A stretch of 64,000 nucleotides of DNA from Paragonimus skrjabini miyazakii (GCA_014338405.1 JTDE01002931.1:22607-86606), one strand, 5' to 3'; counted from the stretch's first letter, positions 25,915 through 39,749 are shown. Notes: a model not told the origin generated them from the letters alone. Translations and numbers: made by a program.

Positions 25915-26879
25915 GGAAACAAGTACACGCACTACCTTAAATCCATGAGGGCATAGCATATTTTTGATACATTCAAACACCCTAGAATCACTAGCTAGCG
26001 AGGTTCTTCTTTTATATTCTGGGATCCTATCTATCTCACGACACTCGGGCGACAAGCATTTCAATGGACTTCTTCAGCCAGATCAGACTTGAAGTAGCAA
26101 GAAAAAAACAGTTGCCGTTTTGTTTTCATTTCTCATCAGTGTTCACTGTAAGTGAAAATCTTTGCCAAAGAAAATTTGAGTTTACTGACAAACAGTCTCC
26201 GCAGTGCAACAAACCCCTGCTCAAGCGGTGAAACTGCGCATTTAAGTACACCTTCACTGACGACCATGCCTGCTTGCTGAAGAGAAATGCACCTGTGTGT
26301 TCATCATTGTCAGGAATAGTCGCCAACACAGTAGTAAAGCACCTAATCTCTGAAGTCTTCGGTACACTTAAGCCAAAATTATGTCTGCTGAGTAGAAGGC
26401 ATCTCGAACTCATGATGACTGTCACATTTGCTTGGATACCACACAGCCCTGAACGTTCCGTGATGTGTCAGTCACATGAAGACCGGTTTGTAATTCAGAG
26501 ACTATTGTCTATTGTAAACCGGTGTCTTGCAACAGTGTGCTAACATGGATCTGACGTTCACACAGGCAATGTAGTTCATCTGAACTCGAAAGACAAGAAT
26601 GGTTTCACGTGTTTAGATTGGTAATTACCAGTGGGCACTTCACTTGCCTCGTAAAGAAGCTATCAGATGGTTGACGTGCACTGAAGTGTAAACCCCAATA
26701 ACTGTCATATAATCTAACACAATCCTCGCAGCGCAATGGGTTCTTCAACCGTTAAGCACCCGTCAATCAAACGTGTCAAACACAACATTGTGCTCAGCCT
26801 TAGTAAACTTTAAGCATCGTGTAAAATCACGGACATAAGCTGACGTAGTCTACTATATTTTGTGCCTTGACCCTGATTA

Positions 26880-27305
26880 AATGCATGTGGGCGAGACGGG
26901 CAAACAGCTGCTCACATGCGCGCCCGGACACAAGCTAGCCATGCGACGAGCCGAACGTGTAGCTTAGTTTGGGTGCTGTTGTGCAGACGAAGATCACCAG
27001 ATCAACATAGATCACGCAAAAGTACCCGCGTGGGCTTACGCGCGAGGAGAACAGCTGATGCTGTAAGTTTTCTGTTCACAAATTTTGTCTAGTCGGCACA
27101 TGAATACTGACAAACGACAAGTAGATGTGGTGAATAACAGAACAGTCTTATTTTTGCATTTAGGTGTTTGACAAAAACCTTAGTGGGAAGCTGAGACTTT
27201 ACAATATATATACCCATTACTCAGCGTCCGTCCTTTGCGTGTACTTCTACTTGTGTATTTATACGTATATACATATACATATATATGTTAATGTATAATA
27301 AAATC
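26880..27305 (+). repeat. LTR-like or promoter-like GC-rich block, unclassified
   Basis: A GC- and CpG-rich stretch (26885-27070, with CATGCGCGCCCGG) is followed by a TATA-like run at 27203-27212 and AATAAA at 27297-27302. Enhancer-like block, TATA, then poly(A) signal about 95 bases later is the order of an LTR U3-R region. Its core shares CATGCGCG and GAACAGCTGAT, at similar spacing, with 49740-49925. I could not define terminal TG/CA repeats or an internal coding region. Confidence 0.35.
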
Positions 27306-27980
27306 GTAGTGGACGCTTGGTTGTTGTTTCCCAAATTCATTGTAGGATCTCGTCAACAGTTTTACTTCACAACAGTTAAACACAAAGAACCCAAAACTAG
27401 AGTGCAGGTGGAATAGTTATTTTACCAAACATACCAGACCCATACGTCGGTTTATATGACTGGTACCTACTGTTTAGGATGTAGGAAACGGTTCCCAAAT
27501 GCTCTATTGGCATGACATGAAGCGTGACCCGACAAGGTCCGGCTAGACACCGCAAACTGGCTAACTCAATCGCTGGGCATGTATCAGTGACAGGAATGCA
27601 ATCTCTCCGAGGAGCGGTTTTCGCATTTTGGCGTATCAACACGAATCTGTCATGCCAAAGTCATTTAGGTCTTTGTTTGTCACGCTCCAGCAACCATTTC
27701 CACGAGTACGTAGGATATTGACTTCGACGTCCTGTATGTAATGAGTTTGACAGGCGAAAAATAAGCGCAGCTGTTGACTCAGTTATTCAAATTTTCTTTC
27801 ACTTTGTTTTTTAGTGCTTATTTACTGTATGATATGCAGCAATTTAGAATAGCATACAAAATGATATCACTATCGTACTAAATTTGCTGTTCTGATTCCA
27901 CTATCCTTGCACGTTCCGTAACAAAATCTGACGTCGTCCGGTCTTCTTTACTAACGGACTGATGACGATGTTTTCTCACA

Positions 27981-28467
27981 ACTATACCTTTTTCCATACT
28001 GGTTTCTCTTTTAGGCATAANNNNNNNNNNNNNNNNNNNNNNNNNNNNNNNNNNNNNNNNNNNNNNNNNNNNNNNNNNNNNNNNNNNNNNNNNNNNNNNN
28101 NNNNNNNNNNNNNNNNNNNNNNNNNNNNNNNNNNNNNNNNNNNNNNNNNNNNNNNNNNNNNNNNNNNNNNNNNNNNNNNNNNNNNNNNNNNNNNNNNNNN
28201 NNNNNNNNNNNNNNNNNNNNNNNNNNNNNNNNNNNNNNNNNNNNNNNNNNNNNNNNNNNNNNNNNNNNNNNNNNNCTAGTGCAGCAGCCAATGCGTGCAG
28301 TCGCAATCAGAAAGGCCGCAAACTATGAGTCCACTAGACCAATCATAAGTCACTTCCACAGGCTGAAAATACAATGGAGAAATTCTACTGCACTAAAACG
28401 AAAGGCTTTTGCACGAAAGATAAATTCTTATGCCTAAAAGAGAAACCAGTATGGAAAAAGGTATAGT
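27981..28467. repeat. 40-base perfect inverted repeat flanking an assembly gap
   Basis: The sequence 27981-28020 is the exact reverse complement of 28428-28467 (ACTATACCTTTTTCC ... reading inward). The left arm stops at the first N, so the repeat may extend into the gap. On the minus strand the left arm opens a frame MPKRETSMEKG that stays open for 46 codons. In the right arm the same frame ends soon after the arm. Possibilities are terminal repeats of a small DNA transposon, an inverted duplication, or a collapsed palindrome. Confidence 0.8.
28021..28275. other. Assembly gap, 255 N
   Basis: 255 N, an estimated-size gap rather than a fixed placeholder. It lies between the arms of a perfect inverted repeat, a structure that often breaks short-read assembly. 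Confidence 0.99.
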
Positions 28468-31400
28468 GAGCATGTGCTATTAGAAAGCTGCTGATTTAGA
28501 TTCGTATGAATAACTTTTGTAAAACATCAAGCACTTCAAAGTACAAAAATAACGCGACAAAATTACATGGCTATCGTATATGACGGAAATGTGCAAAGAT
28601 TTGAAATTACTTTTTCCCTACATTCTATTCCAGTACTTCAGTACATCGTTCTAGTATGAGTTTGACGAGAGACCATAGTAAGTTGGAGTTCAAGCTCTTT
28701 TATGCTGTTCTTAAGGTCACTCATGATTTGGCTGTCAATCTATTTGCCATGATGCCGTCATGTATTTGATGGGCCGACAAGCCCATACTGATTTTCTATT
28801 CTGTTATGATCGGAATTGCTATCCGGTCAGTCCAAAACCTTAAGCCCTGGAAGCAGCTACAGCTTACGAATTTAGGCGTTGTTCTACAAGAAATGTGTAT
28901 TTTCTTTGCCAGGCTGATGAAGTGGAAGATATCAAAGTTTTTTGGAAACTTAACTATCGGAATCGACGTCACTTTTTTTACACTTAATATCGTCAGTTAA
29001 TTTACACTCAATTATGAGCATATCCTCACGTCATTAACAAACGTCTACGATCAGTGCTTCGACTGAAGTACACTTTCTTCTTCTAAAATTCATACCAGTA
29101 GTTTCGCCACACATCACACTCATCCATGTTTCATCATTTTCTTACCACTGGAACTACCGGAATACCATTGATGTGTCTAATGAACTTACATTTCAGTCCA
29201 TGATAAATGATTCTGTATTTTTTCACTGGTTCGACGAAATTATTGCATTCGTTCTCTGATTACTCCTTAATGATCGTCGTGCAGTTCTTTTGAAACTTGA
29301 TCCAAATTCCAATTTGATATCTGAAACAGTCCATGTTGTATTGGTAGTTAATATTCATCATTTACCTCATCTTTGAAGTAGTGTTCAAAATCACTAATTC
29401 GCTTACCCAATGTTCTTTAAATTTCCCAAACAGTAGCTCTAGACTTCCGCTGATGTTTGACATTTTCTCTCGTCTAATAATGTGGGCAACTGTGTGCGTT
29501 GTAACTTAGAAATATTTTTCATGTTGTCTACGGTCTACGCCTCTAATGAGTATGGCGCAAACCAAGAAGGTGAACACATTAACGAAAACTAAAAGCGATT
29601 CCCAACGCCAGAGCTGTAAACACGTATATACACTGTGTGCGATATGCGAACATGGAGACAGCCGCTACATTGTTAGCAACGGTTGTGAATATACATCACA
29701 CATGCAAAACAATTGTTTGCGTTTGTTGGTATGTTTGTATTGTGTGTATTTCACAGGAGAGATTTAGCGGTCTGGCATCTTTTGCCGTCACAAAACTTGC
29801 TACTGAACTGGTTACCACACTTCATGACGTGATCTGAACACAGTAAATGATAAGTGAGCTACAGCTTACATGTCTTTAATTAGACAACAATCGTTTTAAG
29901 TCCAGATCACTGGTGATGCATGTTCCTGACTGCAATATCATCCAAGTGTTCACGCATATCCGATTTTTAAATACCCAATATATAATTAGTGTCATGTTGT
30001 TCATCCAGTGCATCAGATCGAAGGTACCATATCAAAGTACAATGGACTTATAGCTGTACTATGACTTTTTGTATCGTTATTGTAACACTCGCATTCAATA
30101 ATTTGCCACAAAATTTTGATTGATTCCGATTACATAACGGGCAGGATATTCCCAAAAGACGGGGGTGGAGACTGGTACGCAGTACTTATTCAGTAATCAC
30201 CCAAATGTCCTATACCACGCACGGGCTTAACGACCCAAATGCACACACATAAAAGTAGATGCATAAGCCAACAACAAAATATGTAGCAAGAAATAAACAA
30301 AATAGGGCAGACTGCTCACAACTATTGACAACGTATGACACGAACTTCACGTGACTTGTATACGGGGGATATAATAGCATTCAGTAGGCTAAGAACGGAA
30401 TAAGGCGCTGATAGCTTGGCCGACACAGAATAGCAGGACTGAGCGAGTTGGTTGGTTCGGTAGTGTGGCAAAAATTTCCTGCTGATGCTGCTGCTGCGTC
30501 TGTTCAGACACGCAAGTCGTTGGACAATGACTGTAAGTGCGCAACCATGGTCTCTGCGTGCTAAAAAAAACAATGTTGCTTTTATAAAACTCGCCGGTTG
30601 ACCAGTACACATACGGGCACTGTAACTGCTTGTGATATGATGAAAACAGTCGTCGAACCACGAAGGTTAGTTCCAAATCAAAAACACCCGATTTCTAAAT
30701 TATCTGCAAGCATGAATTTTAAAAAAATCCAGCTCCTGATCTTGTTCAATATGTTATTGCTGATAAGTCTGTGTGAGTGAAATGAACAGCCACCTGTCGT
30801 GTTATTCGTGGTATCTTGATGCGGTCAACATTCGGAAGACACGTTTGACGATCGGGTGATTTTCTAGCTGAATGACCCATTTTAACTTTGGTGGTGGACT
30901 GTTCAAACGTACAGTTGCACGCCGTTTGTTAAAAACAAACTGCTTCAAGGCTGACGATTTGGATTGGCCCTCCTGAAAATCTCAGTATCTGACCCCATTT
31001 TTAACGTTCGCCACCGGTGAGGTCAAGCTAGACAATCTTACTAGTTTACCATATGCAGATGCGTCTTTCTAATCCATGTTCTGGTTATGTTTCACTTCGG
31101 TCAAATCGTTAACACCAGGTTCGGAGTGTTTTCACGTGCCGTGCCAACATATGCCGTCAGCGTGCGCCTTGTATAAACAGTTGTTTGAATGACATAATTG
31201 CACCTTAATGAAAGTCGAGGCAAATTATTTAAATCGCCGCTTAAACCGCTTTGCTTACATGCATTGATTTGACTTTCTGAGGTAACTCGAAGTAGCCTTC
31301 TACTTGGGATTGGATATATATATATATATTACTGGGAACAAACACTTACCTGTTTCAGAAAAATTAGCCATGCAGATTAGGTTACTTTCTGTTTTGTGTG

Positions 31401-31719
31401 CAGTAGCTCCGGTACACGGATGAAGGAAGAACCAGCACTTTACTGGGGCCCCGGAAAACTGTCAGATTCATGAGGAACTTTTAGATTAGAGAAAGCTGGG
31501 AAAGCTTATTTACGTATAAATCCGTTTTGGATTATTTAGAAAGAAATGACAAACTGGAAGATTGTCTCAGTTTCGAAAAGTCAGCAGTAGAATGACTACG
31601 AAAGAGATGTTCAAGGGATAATGGGCAGAACATAACTCAAACCACCCTCAAGCATACAAAAATCGCACTGCACCATATAGCACCTGGCTACCTTTGAGAG
31701 ATAGAGAGAACATCTTTAT
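28468..31719. other. Intronic sequence, only simple repeats
   Basis: No supported gene or element. A (TA)n run lies at 31314-31329 and short CTG-rich sequence at 30480-30500. Reading frames here are short and show no family resemblance. Confidence 0.5.
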
Positions 31720-33070
31720 TCTATCGCAATATTTCTGATGTGCAAGTAAACTGAATACACGGTCACTTGCGCTTGCATTCAACGAACGATGGCGCAGTTA
31801 TTAAAGGTCTTGATCGATTGTTCCCGGTTGGGCATACCCCGATCCCAAAAGAATGCTCCCTGCAAATTAGACCGCTCATTTGATGTTTGGGCTTTAGTGA
31901 GTTACTCCAGGTTGGTTATCTTCGTTAGGCATAGGTATATTTGTAATGGCGAAGGGACGAAGGATCTTATTTACTAAACTCAAGTCTCTTTCGATTTTGT
32001 CGGTAGCGCGCTGAGATCTACCTCAGTTTGCGCAACCTGCCTAGGTACGGTAGATAACGTGATGTAGTAGCTCTTTTATTAGATCTGCCTTCTTACCCTC
32101 TCAATAAGCGTGATATCTTTCACGGACAATTAACCCAAGACGGAGTTGAACATAGCAATGAAATAGTTTGATCGAATCTGTTCAAACAGCCTAGTGAATA
32201 ACCCACATACCGAGTTGGCCTTGTTGGTCATTGACAAAATGTTGGGAGATAAACTTAGATTCACTAAGACAGCCGTGCGCAAGCTGCATTCACTTTCAGT
32301 TATACCCAGACTTTCACCTTCCAATAAATAATCTGTGCATCCCGAATGACGAAGATACATTGCTCTACACTTAACCTTATCAATCGGGGGCCGATTCTGT
32401 GTCACAGCAACGTAGTATGTTGAAATCGTTTCATAATTTCTCACTTCCAGTCGTATTTTCTATCGTGGAGCAGATTTTGGTGTTATTGCCATATTACACA
32501 AGGGTGGAATTGAAGGGTTATACGGTTTTCAGTACACAGAATAAAAAGCAAATTTCCCAGTATGAAACCGTATGACTCAGCGTTGGTTGCATAGTACCAG
32601 TCTGAAAAGAAAACCGTTCAACGTGACGGTAAAGCGGTGATCAGTGAGTCATATCAGTAGAAGATTTCCTACATCATAATAACCTACCTGCGTACAGAGT
32701 CTTAACTGGTTCACTTAACCCAAAGTCCTAAAGAGGTCCGGAAAAGCTACAACAACTGGTTTACCCGCGTGGCATTTCGAAAACATACAGATGAAAACCG
32801 TACTTAACGAGGGAATCATGCGATCTGTATGTCCTTCAAGTTGGGGTAACTGTCAAGGTAATCCGTTAAAACGTTAACGGATTGAACGGGTAACCGTAAG
32901 ACAACGTACACAAGGAATATGCCGCAAGGAAATACTTTATGGAATTTAGAAGAAACCCGGCTGTGATTGATTAACAACACAAATAACCGACATCTACATG
33001 GAGGTAGGCAAAACGGGCTAACCGAATCGAAAGTCGGCCTAGAGTTGGATTTTTCTGTTAAAATTCTCAA
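31720..33070 (-). mobile_element. CR1-like non-LTR retrotransposon fragment
   Basis: On the minus strand from 33070: INHSRVSSKFHK then CGIFLVYV then LPVQSVNVL (about 33000-32870), matching the palm block in which CR1-type elements have VPQGS, FLxYxNDLP and the catalytic ADD, here mutated. From 32440 follow KVKCRAMYLRHSG, DYLLEGESLGIT, LSMTNKANSVCGLFTRLF and FIAMFNS, the conserved DLGV to TLGL region. Beyond a stop comes VKDITLIERVRR and further scraps to about 31720 that fit the CR1 C-terminus. Multiple stops and frame changes make it dead. The 5' half, including the APE endonuclease, is not recognisable. Confidence 0.7.
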
Positions 33071-36000
33071 GTGAATCGTACCCTTGAGGTTAAACCTTCT
33101 TGTACATCTGCTAACAAAAAAGCGAGTCTTTCAACTCTTGGCAGAATAAGATTATCTCGAAAATGTTCAAAACGGTGCATTAATATCCAAATTAATAAGA
33201 ACGTAGCCATCTAGTGCATCTGAGAGCTCCAGATTCGTTATGCAGATATCGTATACAGGCTAATAAACAGTTTTATGATTGCCCCGCCTAACTTTTACAC
33301 TTCTTTCTTCCTAAGGCTGAAATTGATGAGTTCTTCATGGTGAGCTTGCAAGCGTCCACCACTATGGTAGAAGAGTATGAAGGACCACTTTATAAGCAGT
33401 TAGTTACGGCGACATTCAGCGGAGTGGTGGACAACAGGTTCGATAGTGTTGTCCAATTAGTATCATAGACACTGAAGGAATCAATCGATTTTTATCCACT
33501 GGACAAGATAACGTAACGGCTATGGAAAACAATCCACATGTCTTCCGGTGATCTCGACCCTGTGGTCCCTTAGGTAAATTCCCGGATTATCATTCTATGG
33601 CGACCTAACAATCTGATACGTATTCATGGCTCGTGGATTCGATTTCAGGGTTTGCGTAATGCTGTTGAGACTCAGCAAAGCCGGACAAGCATCCACCAAT
33701 TCGATGGAATTTAATAAGCTAACTATTTTGCAACGTGTAGTTTACAGACCGTACTCCAATTAAACGACTCAACACCGTTTATCCGAGAAGCAGTAACCAT
33801 CGTTTCCAGTTACAGCATTTTTAACCTTCGTGCCTTTGATAGTCTCTTTATTTAGCCACTCTTGTACTATCCTGAAACCTAATCTATTCACGTAACCATT
33901 TTCTAGACGGATATTCACAGAATCTGTAGCCACGATATGAAATTCGAGATTATTTAGAATAGGTTTGAAACTTTCCATTAGTTGTTAATTTATCCTCGTA
34001 CAATTTAACTAATATGGGACTTAAAACAATCCTTACACTTTATTTTGTGTGCAACCAAGACCTGTTTATTCACATCAACCTGCAGTAAACACAGTGTCGT
34101 TCCTTGCTAGAATGACCTTGACAGATACTTTCTCGCAATCGTATGCATGGCTTCTAGTACTTTTTCAAGTCATATACCTTAACAGATCTTGAACCTATTC
34201 TGAATGTTTCAAAAACGCAATCTTAGTCTGCTATTCGTGACACTTGTAACTTAATCGTCTACGAAATCGTGCAGTACGGGTAGACTTTTGTGATTGCACA
34301 TTTTTTGACCAATTTTAGCGTAACATAAAAGATCCTGTTCGCAGGACATTGATAGACATTCCCTGGTTCTTCTAAGTGTATTGTTCATATTGAAACCCTA
34401 ACCTCCATCCGAACTACGTTAGTGAGAATGGTGAACTAATATTTTTTAAATGTTGCTATGGGGAAAGTACACTGTCAGCGACCTTCACCGTTGCTATAAT
34501 CGTGTACTTCTCCGGTCTCCACGAGCGTCCTCAGTCGTCGTGACAACTAGCGTTGTCATCCTGACTAGAAGCCTAGATTGGACTATTATATATGGCTTTG
34601 CTTTGTTGCTTGTCGCAAATCCTACGAAGCCGAACTGGTTTGTGACCATGTTGTCTCCGGGCTCAGCGACATAACGAAGCTCTGTTTGAAGGCTATTCTT
34701 TTTCTTGTGTTCTTGCGGTAGCCTCGAGTGGATAGGTCGGATGGGAAGAGACTAACTGATCGCGTATACTCCGTACTCTGTCGTTCGTTACCATTATCCA
34801 TCGTGCTGTTTTCCGCTGTTTCATTGACCGTTGTTCCGTTTACGCGCACGTAAGCAGTATATCAAGTTACAACGTTTACCTTATAGGAAAGTATGTATGC
34901 AGTCGAACCGGAAGTGTGTATGTGTGCGTGTGTTACGTATGGAAACACGTGATCGATTTGTAGTAGCCGGTCGGTGGAGTTCGTGTTTGAGTGTAGTTTG
35001 TGGTTTGCAGTTGGTTAGATGTGCATGAACCACTTTTGGACGCACAATTTCAGGCAGGTGAAATTGGTTTCGATCCCCTTCGTGGACCAGCACAGTCCCT
35101 TCCCGGCAGGTAGGGCGTTGACATGGACACTATGCAGATGGCTTTGAAGACTCCATCAGCAATGATGAAACCTGATAGCACCCGAAGTGAGTTTCTTCAC
35201 GCCACCTGTTGGGGGATGACCATTAATCCTGTCTGAAAATCGTCGGTTGTTTTTCCCACTATAACCAGCTTGACGACAGAACGTGAGGACGTAGATACCG
35301 AGAGACGAGGTAAATTATTTTTATTTATCAACACCCATACCGGCCATCTTCTGAAAAAGCAGGTCATCCATGAATCTTGGAAAGTCTCAGGCATTGCATT
35401 TTTCATCATGTGACAACCTGTATGGCTTTCAAGTAACAAACTGTTAAAAACGGGAATTTTCTTCTATCCATTATCGTCTTTTCCAGTAGTGTCTTTCACA
35501 CTGCTTAAAACCTTTCTGCGCATTTATTTTAATACAGCACCTTTCAGATTTGTTGATCAGGTATTAGCATATCTGGCATACAGTTTCCTCATTCTGACTT
35601 GTTAACAAGTTAAATTTTTCTTCTGCCAAACCAAACTCGGAAAGTGTGTGTACTGTTGCATCCACGTCCTTTTCACGTGAATGTATATTTGGTTGAATCC
35701 GTCCAGTTGATTGTTTGTGGTTGCCACATGCTGACCACGTGTCCCATCCATAAATAACATGTGACAGCACTCCACCATAGTGCTCTGGCAGTCATGTGTG
35801 TGTTTCACATGTATGTAAAATAGTTAGCCTATGAAGCATTAATAAATTTGGACGAAAAATTTCCATATCTAAAAAGCGATCACGGGTGTATAGGGTACTA
35901 TGCGACAAGTAAACTATGGATAACAAGTAGAGGTTTCCTTCCGAATACATCGAGAGCTTATTGAACGGCAACTCCATTGTGATGGGAGATGGCTAGAAAA

Positions 36001-36134
36001 TAAACCGTGACACATTAAGGTTCTACCGTACTAATAAAAAGCTCTACTGATTGAGATGACCAGTTCCAATGTTTGACTGTATCGTTCCAGCATTGGGTAC
36101 ATTCAGCATTCACTGTCATACATTTCCCTTTCAG
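33071..36134. other. Intronic sequence, no firm feature
   Basis: Nothing I can assign. A 69-codon minus-strand frame at 33769-33978 (LEFHIVATDSV, VQEWLNKETIKG) looks somewhat protein-like and could be an upstream remnant of the neighbouring CR1-like element. A B-box-like GGTTTCGATCCCC at 35066-35078 lacks a convincing A box. Confidence 0.45.
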
Positions 36135-36849
36135 TTCTGCTAGAGTGTTCAGAGATCGGGTTTTGCCTGGCTCATTTATAAGTCTACGTTTCACACAACA
36201 GGTTAAATTCTATGCACTGGTTAGTTCATTGCAATGCTTGAATGATGGATTTGATGGACGTCGATGAAGCGCAATTGATGGTGCTGAATGCATCAAAATT
36301 ACGCTTGCTGAATACCCGCGAAAAGACTCAAAATATGGGAACACTGTAGTATTGCATTCATTGAAGCAGTTACTTGAAACTGGTCGCTTGAATAGTAAAC
36401 CTGTTTTCGATGCGAACAGCATTCACAGTGAAGATGGTGAAGACACTTTCTCCGTTAGTACATGTAACTCCCCAGATTCTATCGGTAAGCTAGTACAGCT
36501 ATCGTCCACAAGGCTGCAGCCAATACACAAACAGTAAATCCATCAGAAATTCATCCCTACAACTTGCCGAATGATAATGGTCGAACTTCGTTCACTGACT
36601 CTAAGGAAAGAATATACAACTTACTGCAACGTACTCTAGTTGACTACGTCGTACTTCCGTTTCAGTTGTAACCTATCTGCACAACAGAACTAATAAGACT
36701 TACTGAACTCAGTAACACCTACGGATCACGATGAGATTGCAACATAGCTACAATCCGTTTTAATCAGCTTAAATCAAGCTGCTCACAAAGAACTTTCCGA
36801 AGGCTTCTTTTTTGCTTGTATGACGAAGTCTGAAGTATTTTCAGCGTAA
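36135..36849 (+). pseudogene. Frame-broken, intronless-looking pseudogene, unknown family
   Basis: Three successive stretches read as convincing protein but in shifting frames. First, 36136-36500: ARVFRDRVLPGSF, KFYALVSSLQCLNDGF, a TGA at about 36265, then CIKITLAEYPRKDSKYG, VVLHSLKQLLETGRL and EDGEDTFSVS. Second, 36500-36670: AIVHKAAANTQTVNPSEI, TDSKERIYNLLQRTLVDYV, ending TAA. Third, 36722-36849: TDHDEIAT, LQSVLISLNQAAHKEL, FFFACMTKSEVFS. A continuing message with frameshifts and stops suggests a decayed retrocopy, or an element ORF, inserted into the AMPK gamma intron. I do not recognise the parent family. A CCCTTTCAG at 36125-36134 may mark the 5' edge or be coincidence. Confidence 0.45.
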
Positions 36850-38179
36850 GGATTCATCGGCCTACTATACGAAGTCTATTCGGATATGGTTTGATGGAGT
36901 ATTTCCAAGGCGTTGAGCTAGTGGGTCTGGACCTATCGAGGGAACCTCGAGGTCACTTCATTTATCTCCATGAGATTTTTCCCTATGATTTCAGCTGAAT
37001 TTCGTTCTCTACAGTATGTAAACGCATTCTATCAATGGCCCTGCAGATTATCCCTGTTAAACAAATCAAACTCTCATGGGAGTCTAAAACAAAGAATCAA
37101 CATTGTGTTGAAAGCGACAGGCGAGAGTTCCAAAAACTGATTTAACTATACTGTCCAGGTGAGAACATGAAACAGCGGTTTTAAAATCTACGCATTCTGA
37201 CTTACTGATTTCTTTTCCTAATTTATTTTTCCACAGTTAGCTCAATGAATGAAACTGAACTCACAAATGCTCCTTCTCAGCATTTTTCTTGGGGTTTTTG
37301 AAATATACGCACTTCAATTTTACAAATGCTTTCCTTAACCAACTGATGACTTGAAGAAACCCGGTCGTCATAGGTAAAAAAATTTTAACTTTTCGCCATT
37401 GTGTCAACATTAGAACAAACATTGGGCCACCGGTATAATCTAGTCACAGAGTTGTTTATCACAGAGACGATCCAGTGCATATGCTGGGCACTGTGTTCCC
37501 CAGGACAGACAATTAACCTAGTCATCGCAATCAGCAGAAATTCTTGTCAAACTTCGAGCCCCAGGAAGTCAGGTCATTCCTTCCGTCTGTCATCACAGCG
37601 ATGTCACCACCTACTGCTTTTTCCTGGGTGTGCAGTGATTCTTCAGAACTAACTTCCTCGTTTTCATCCATGGTCGCTTCTAGCTGTCACGCCATACCTA
37701 CCACAAAAACACAAGAATCTCAATGAAATATGTATTAGGTTTTTGTTTTCCACACACGACTATGCTATTTAGTTCCGTCTTTATTCATTAAACGTTTACA
37801 GTTTTCATTCAGACTTCATGTTTTTATGTTTTATTTGGTTGATATTACTCAGAAAACTCGACCCTTCAATTTGCCGTTAGCAGTTATCTGATTTTTCTGA
37901 CCATTGTTGTCATCATCATCATAATCATCGACAGTAATACATCAGTGGTTCACACTGATGCTTAACTGCCACACAACCACGGAGGGGAAAAAACAAAATC
38001 TGTATAGGAGGAGAGAAGAAAAAAATAGATGACGAGGAGAGACCCTACTACTAGAAAAATAGCTGCGTCTATACTCAAATTCTCAACATCAAAGTGCCTA
38101 CAGCTTGCAAACAAACACTCGAGCTGTAAGTGAAAGCAAGGCGTCTTCCTTATGGCTTCCACTACTCCGCATCATTAAA

Positions 38180-38640
38180 TGCACTCAATCCACAAGCAAC
38201 TCGGTCAAAGACAACATTTATACCACTGAGCACGATTAGTCGCCATCTCACCTAACGTCTCAAACCACCCACTCTGTGAGTCGCGAGAGTCGCAGTTCGT
38301 AAGACGAACCCGATCTACAGCAGCCATTCCCTTCGTGAACGATTTCATTTGTCTACGCCAGGTCAACATTTGTCCACCTTACACCTGTCAGCCGCAGCAT
38401 CGATAATGAATGCTCGATGTGGCGGACGACCAACTGACATCTTTAGTGCATGACCTAACCATCTAAATCTGTGCAAGTACAAGGATTGAACGAAGGAACT
38501 CGTTTGACAGTCACTACCAAATACCCTCCTCCTAACCTCTTCGTTACTTACTCGGTGGTGCCACTTGACTGTCAATGTGCCAAACAATCAGACGTTACTA
38601 CAGTTATAGAGTCTGGTTCACCAATTTGTTACCTAAATTT
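38180..38640 (-). mobile_element. RTE-like LINE 3' fragment
   Basis: Minus strand: VKWHHRVSNEEVRRRVFG, then HRFRWLGHALKMSVGRP, then RAFIIDAAADRCK. This is the C-terminal signature of the endonuclease-reverse transcriptase family abundant in trematodes, with W-x-x-RVSN-x-x-VRRRV and LRWLGHVLRM as consensus. After a frameshift near 38365, GWFETLGEMATNRAQW carries the final conserved block and the element ends near 38180. It is a 5'-truncated copy and differs clearly in sequence from the copy at 39.8-40.7 kb, so more than one subfamily is present. Confidence 0.8.
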
Positions 38641-39749
38641 TGGTCGTCTTGTTCATTTCATGCTTGAGGATGATTTGCAATAATTGATTTAATCTAATTT
38701 GCACTAGAAAAACGAATGTAGCAGTTTTCGACAAATGAATTTATTCGTATTTATCCTTTGTCGAAATAGAGCAGATGCATGACTCATGTTACTATTTTAT
38801 ACCTAACCTAAACTCTACAAAACTTGTCAACCTACATTTCAGCGTCATTTTAGTAACGCAAACTAATGTTTACTTCGCCTCGGAAAGCGTGCAGATGTGA
38901 CAACTAACCGGTAGTGTGTTCACATGTCTGCAACTCGAATCATTTAATGACTGAGAGGTTCCTTGGTTAAGCCACAAGGAGTAAAAATCAAAAGAATTAT
39001 AGGTTTTGCAACGTTCCGAAAACTCTTAGATAGCCATTATCACATGATTTAAATGGGAAAATTTTCATTATACAAGCTTCGTAGGAGGCGGTCATTAAAT
39101 GACACATGTTGATGTGTATGAAGTGCAGCGTGTAGGAAGACTTTCAATAGGATGGATGGATTTGTGGGTCATTTAAGGTCACAACGTGAATGTCCCAGGT
39201 GCGAACAAGGCTGGACATTTGTCGTGTGAAACCACCCAATCTTTTATTGAACACCCAATTTAAAATCGTATGCTCTTAGCTGTGGCAATTTAGTCACATG
39301 GACATTTACGGTCTCATTTTTGTCGTTTATTTGATAGCTTGCTTACTAGAGATTAACTGAATTGAAGTCACAAGTGAACATAAACTTGAAATGTGGTACG
39401 CAGTTCTGGTCCTATGGTGAACGAGTAGGGTTTTTAATACTCACTCAGGCTATTCCAGATACACTGAAATTTAAGCGTTTGGACGATTTCTTTCCACTAC
39501 TTTCACGATGTACGCGGTGAGGGGCAACTGACTTATTTCATATGTAACTCTACGTGGTTCACAATATCCGTGTTCCAGTCAACTTCTCACAATAACTGAA
39601 CTGAATTAACACTTATGTTGCCATCACCATGACTAGTTTGTTTTGTAGAGCTAGTATCTGGCTCAAGTCTGACAAAACAACATCTGAGTGAATAACTTTT
39701 ATAACACTCTCCTCATGCGGATAAGCTGGATTGAAGCTTAGAGTTCACC

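Noticed and set aside
35040..35095. tRNA-like head around GGTTTCGATCCCC
   Set aside because: The B box has an extra T and no cloverleaf or A box could be drawn.
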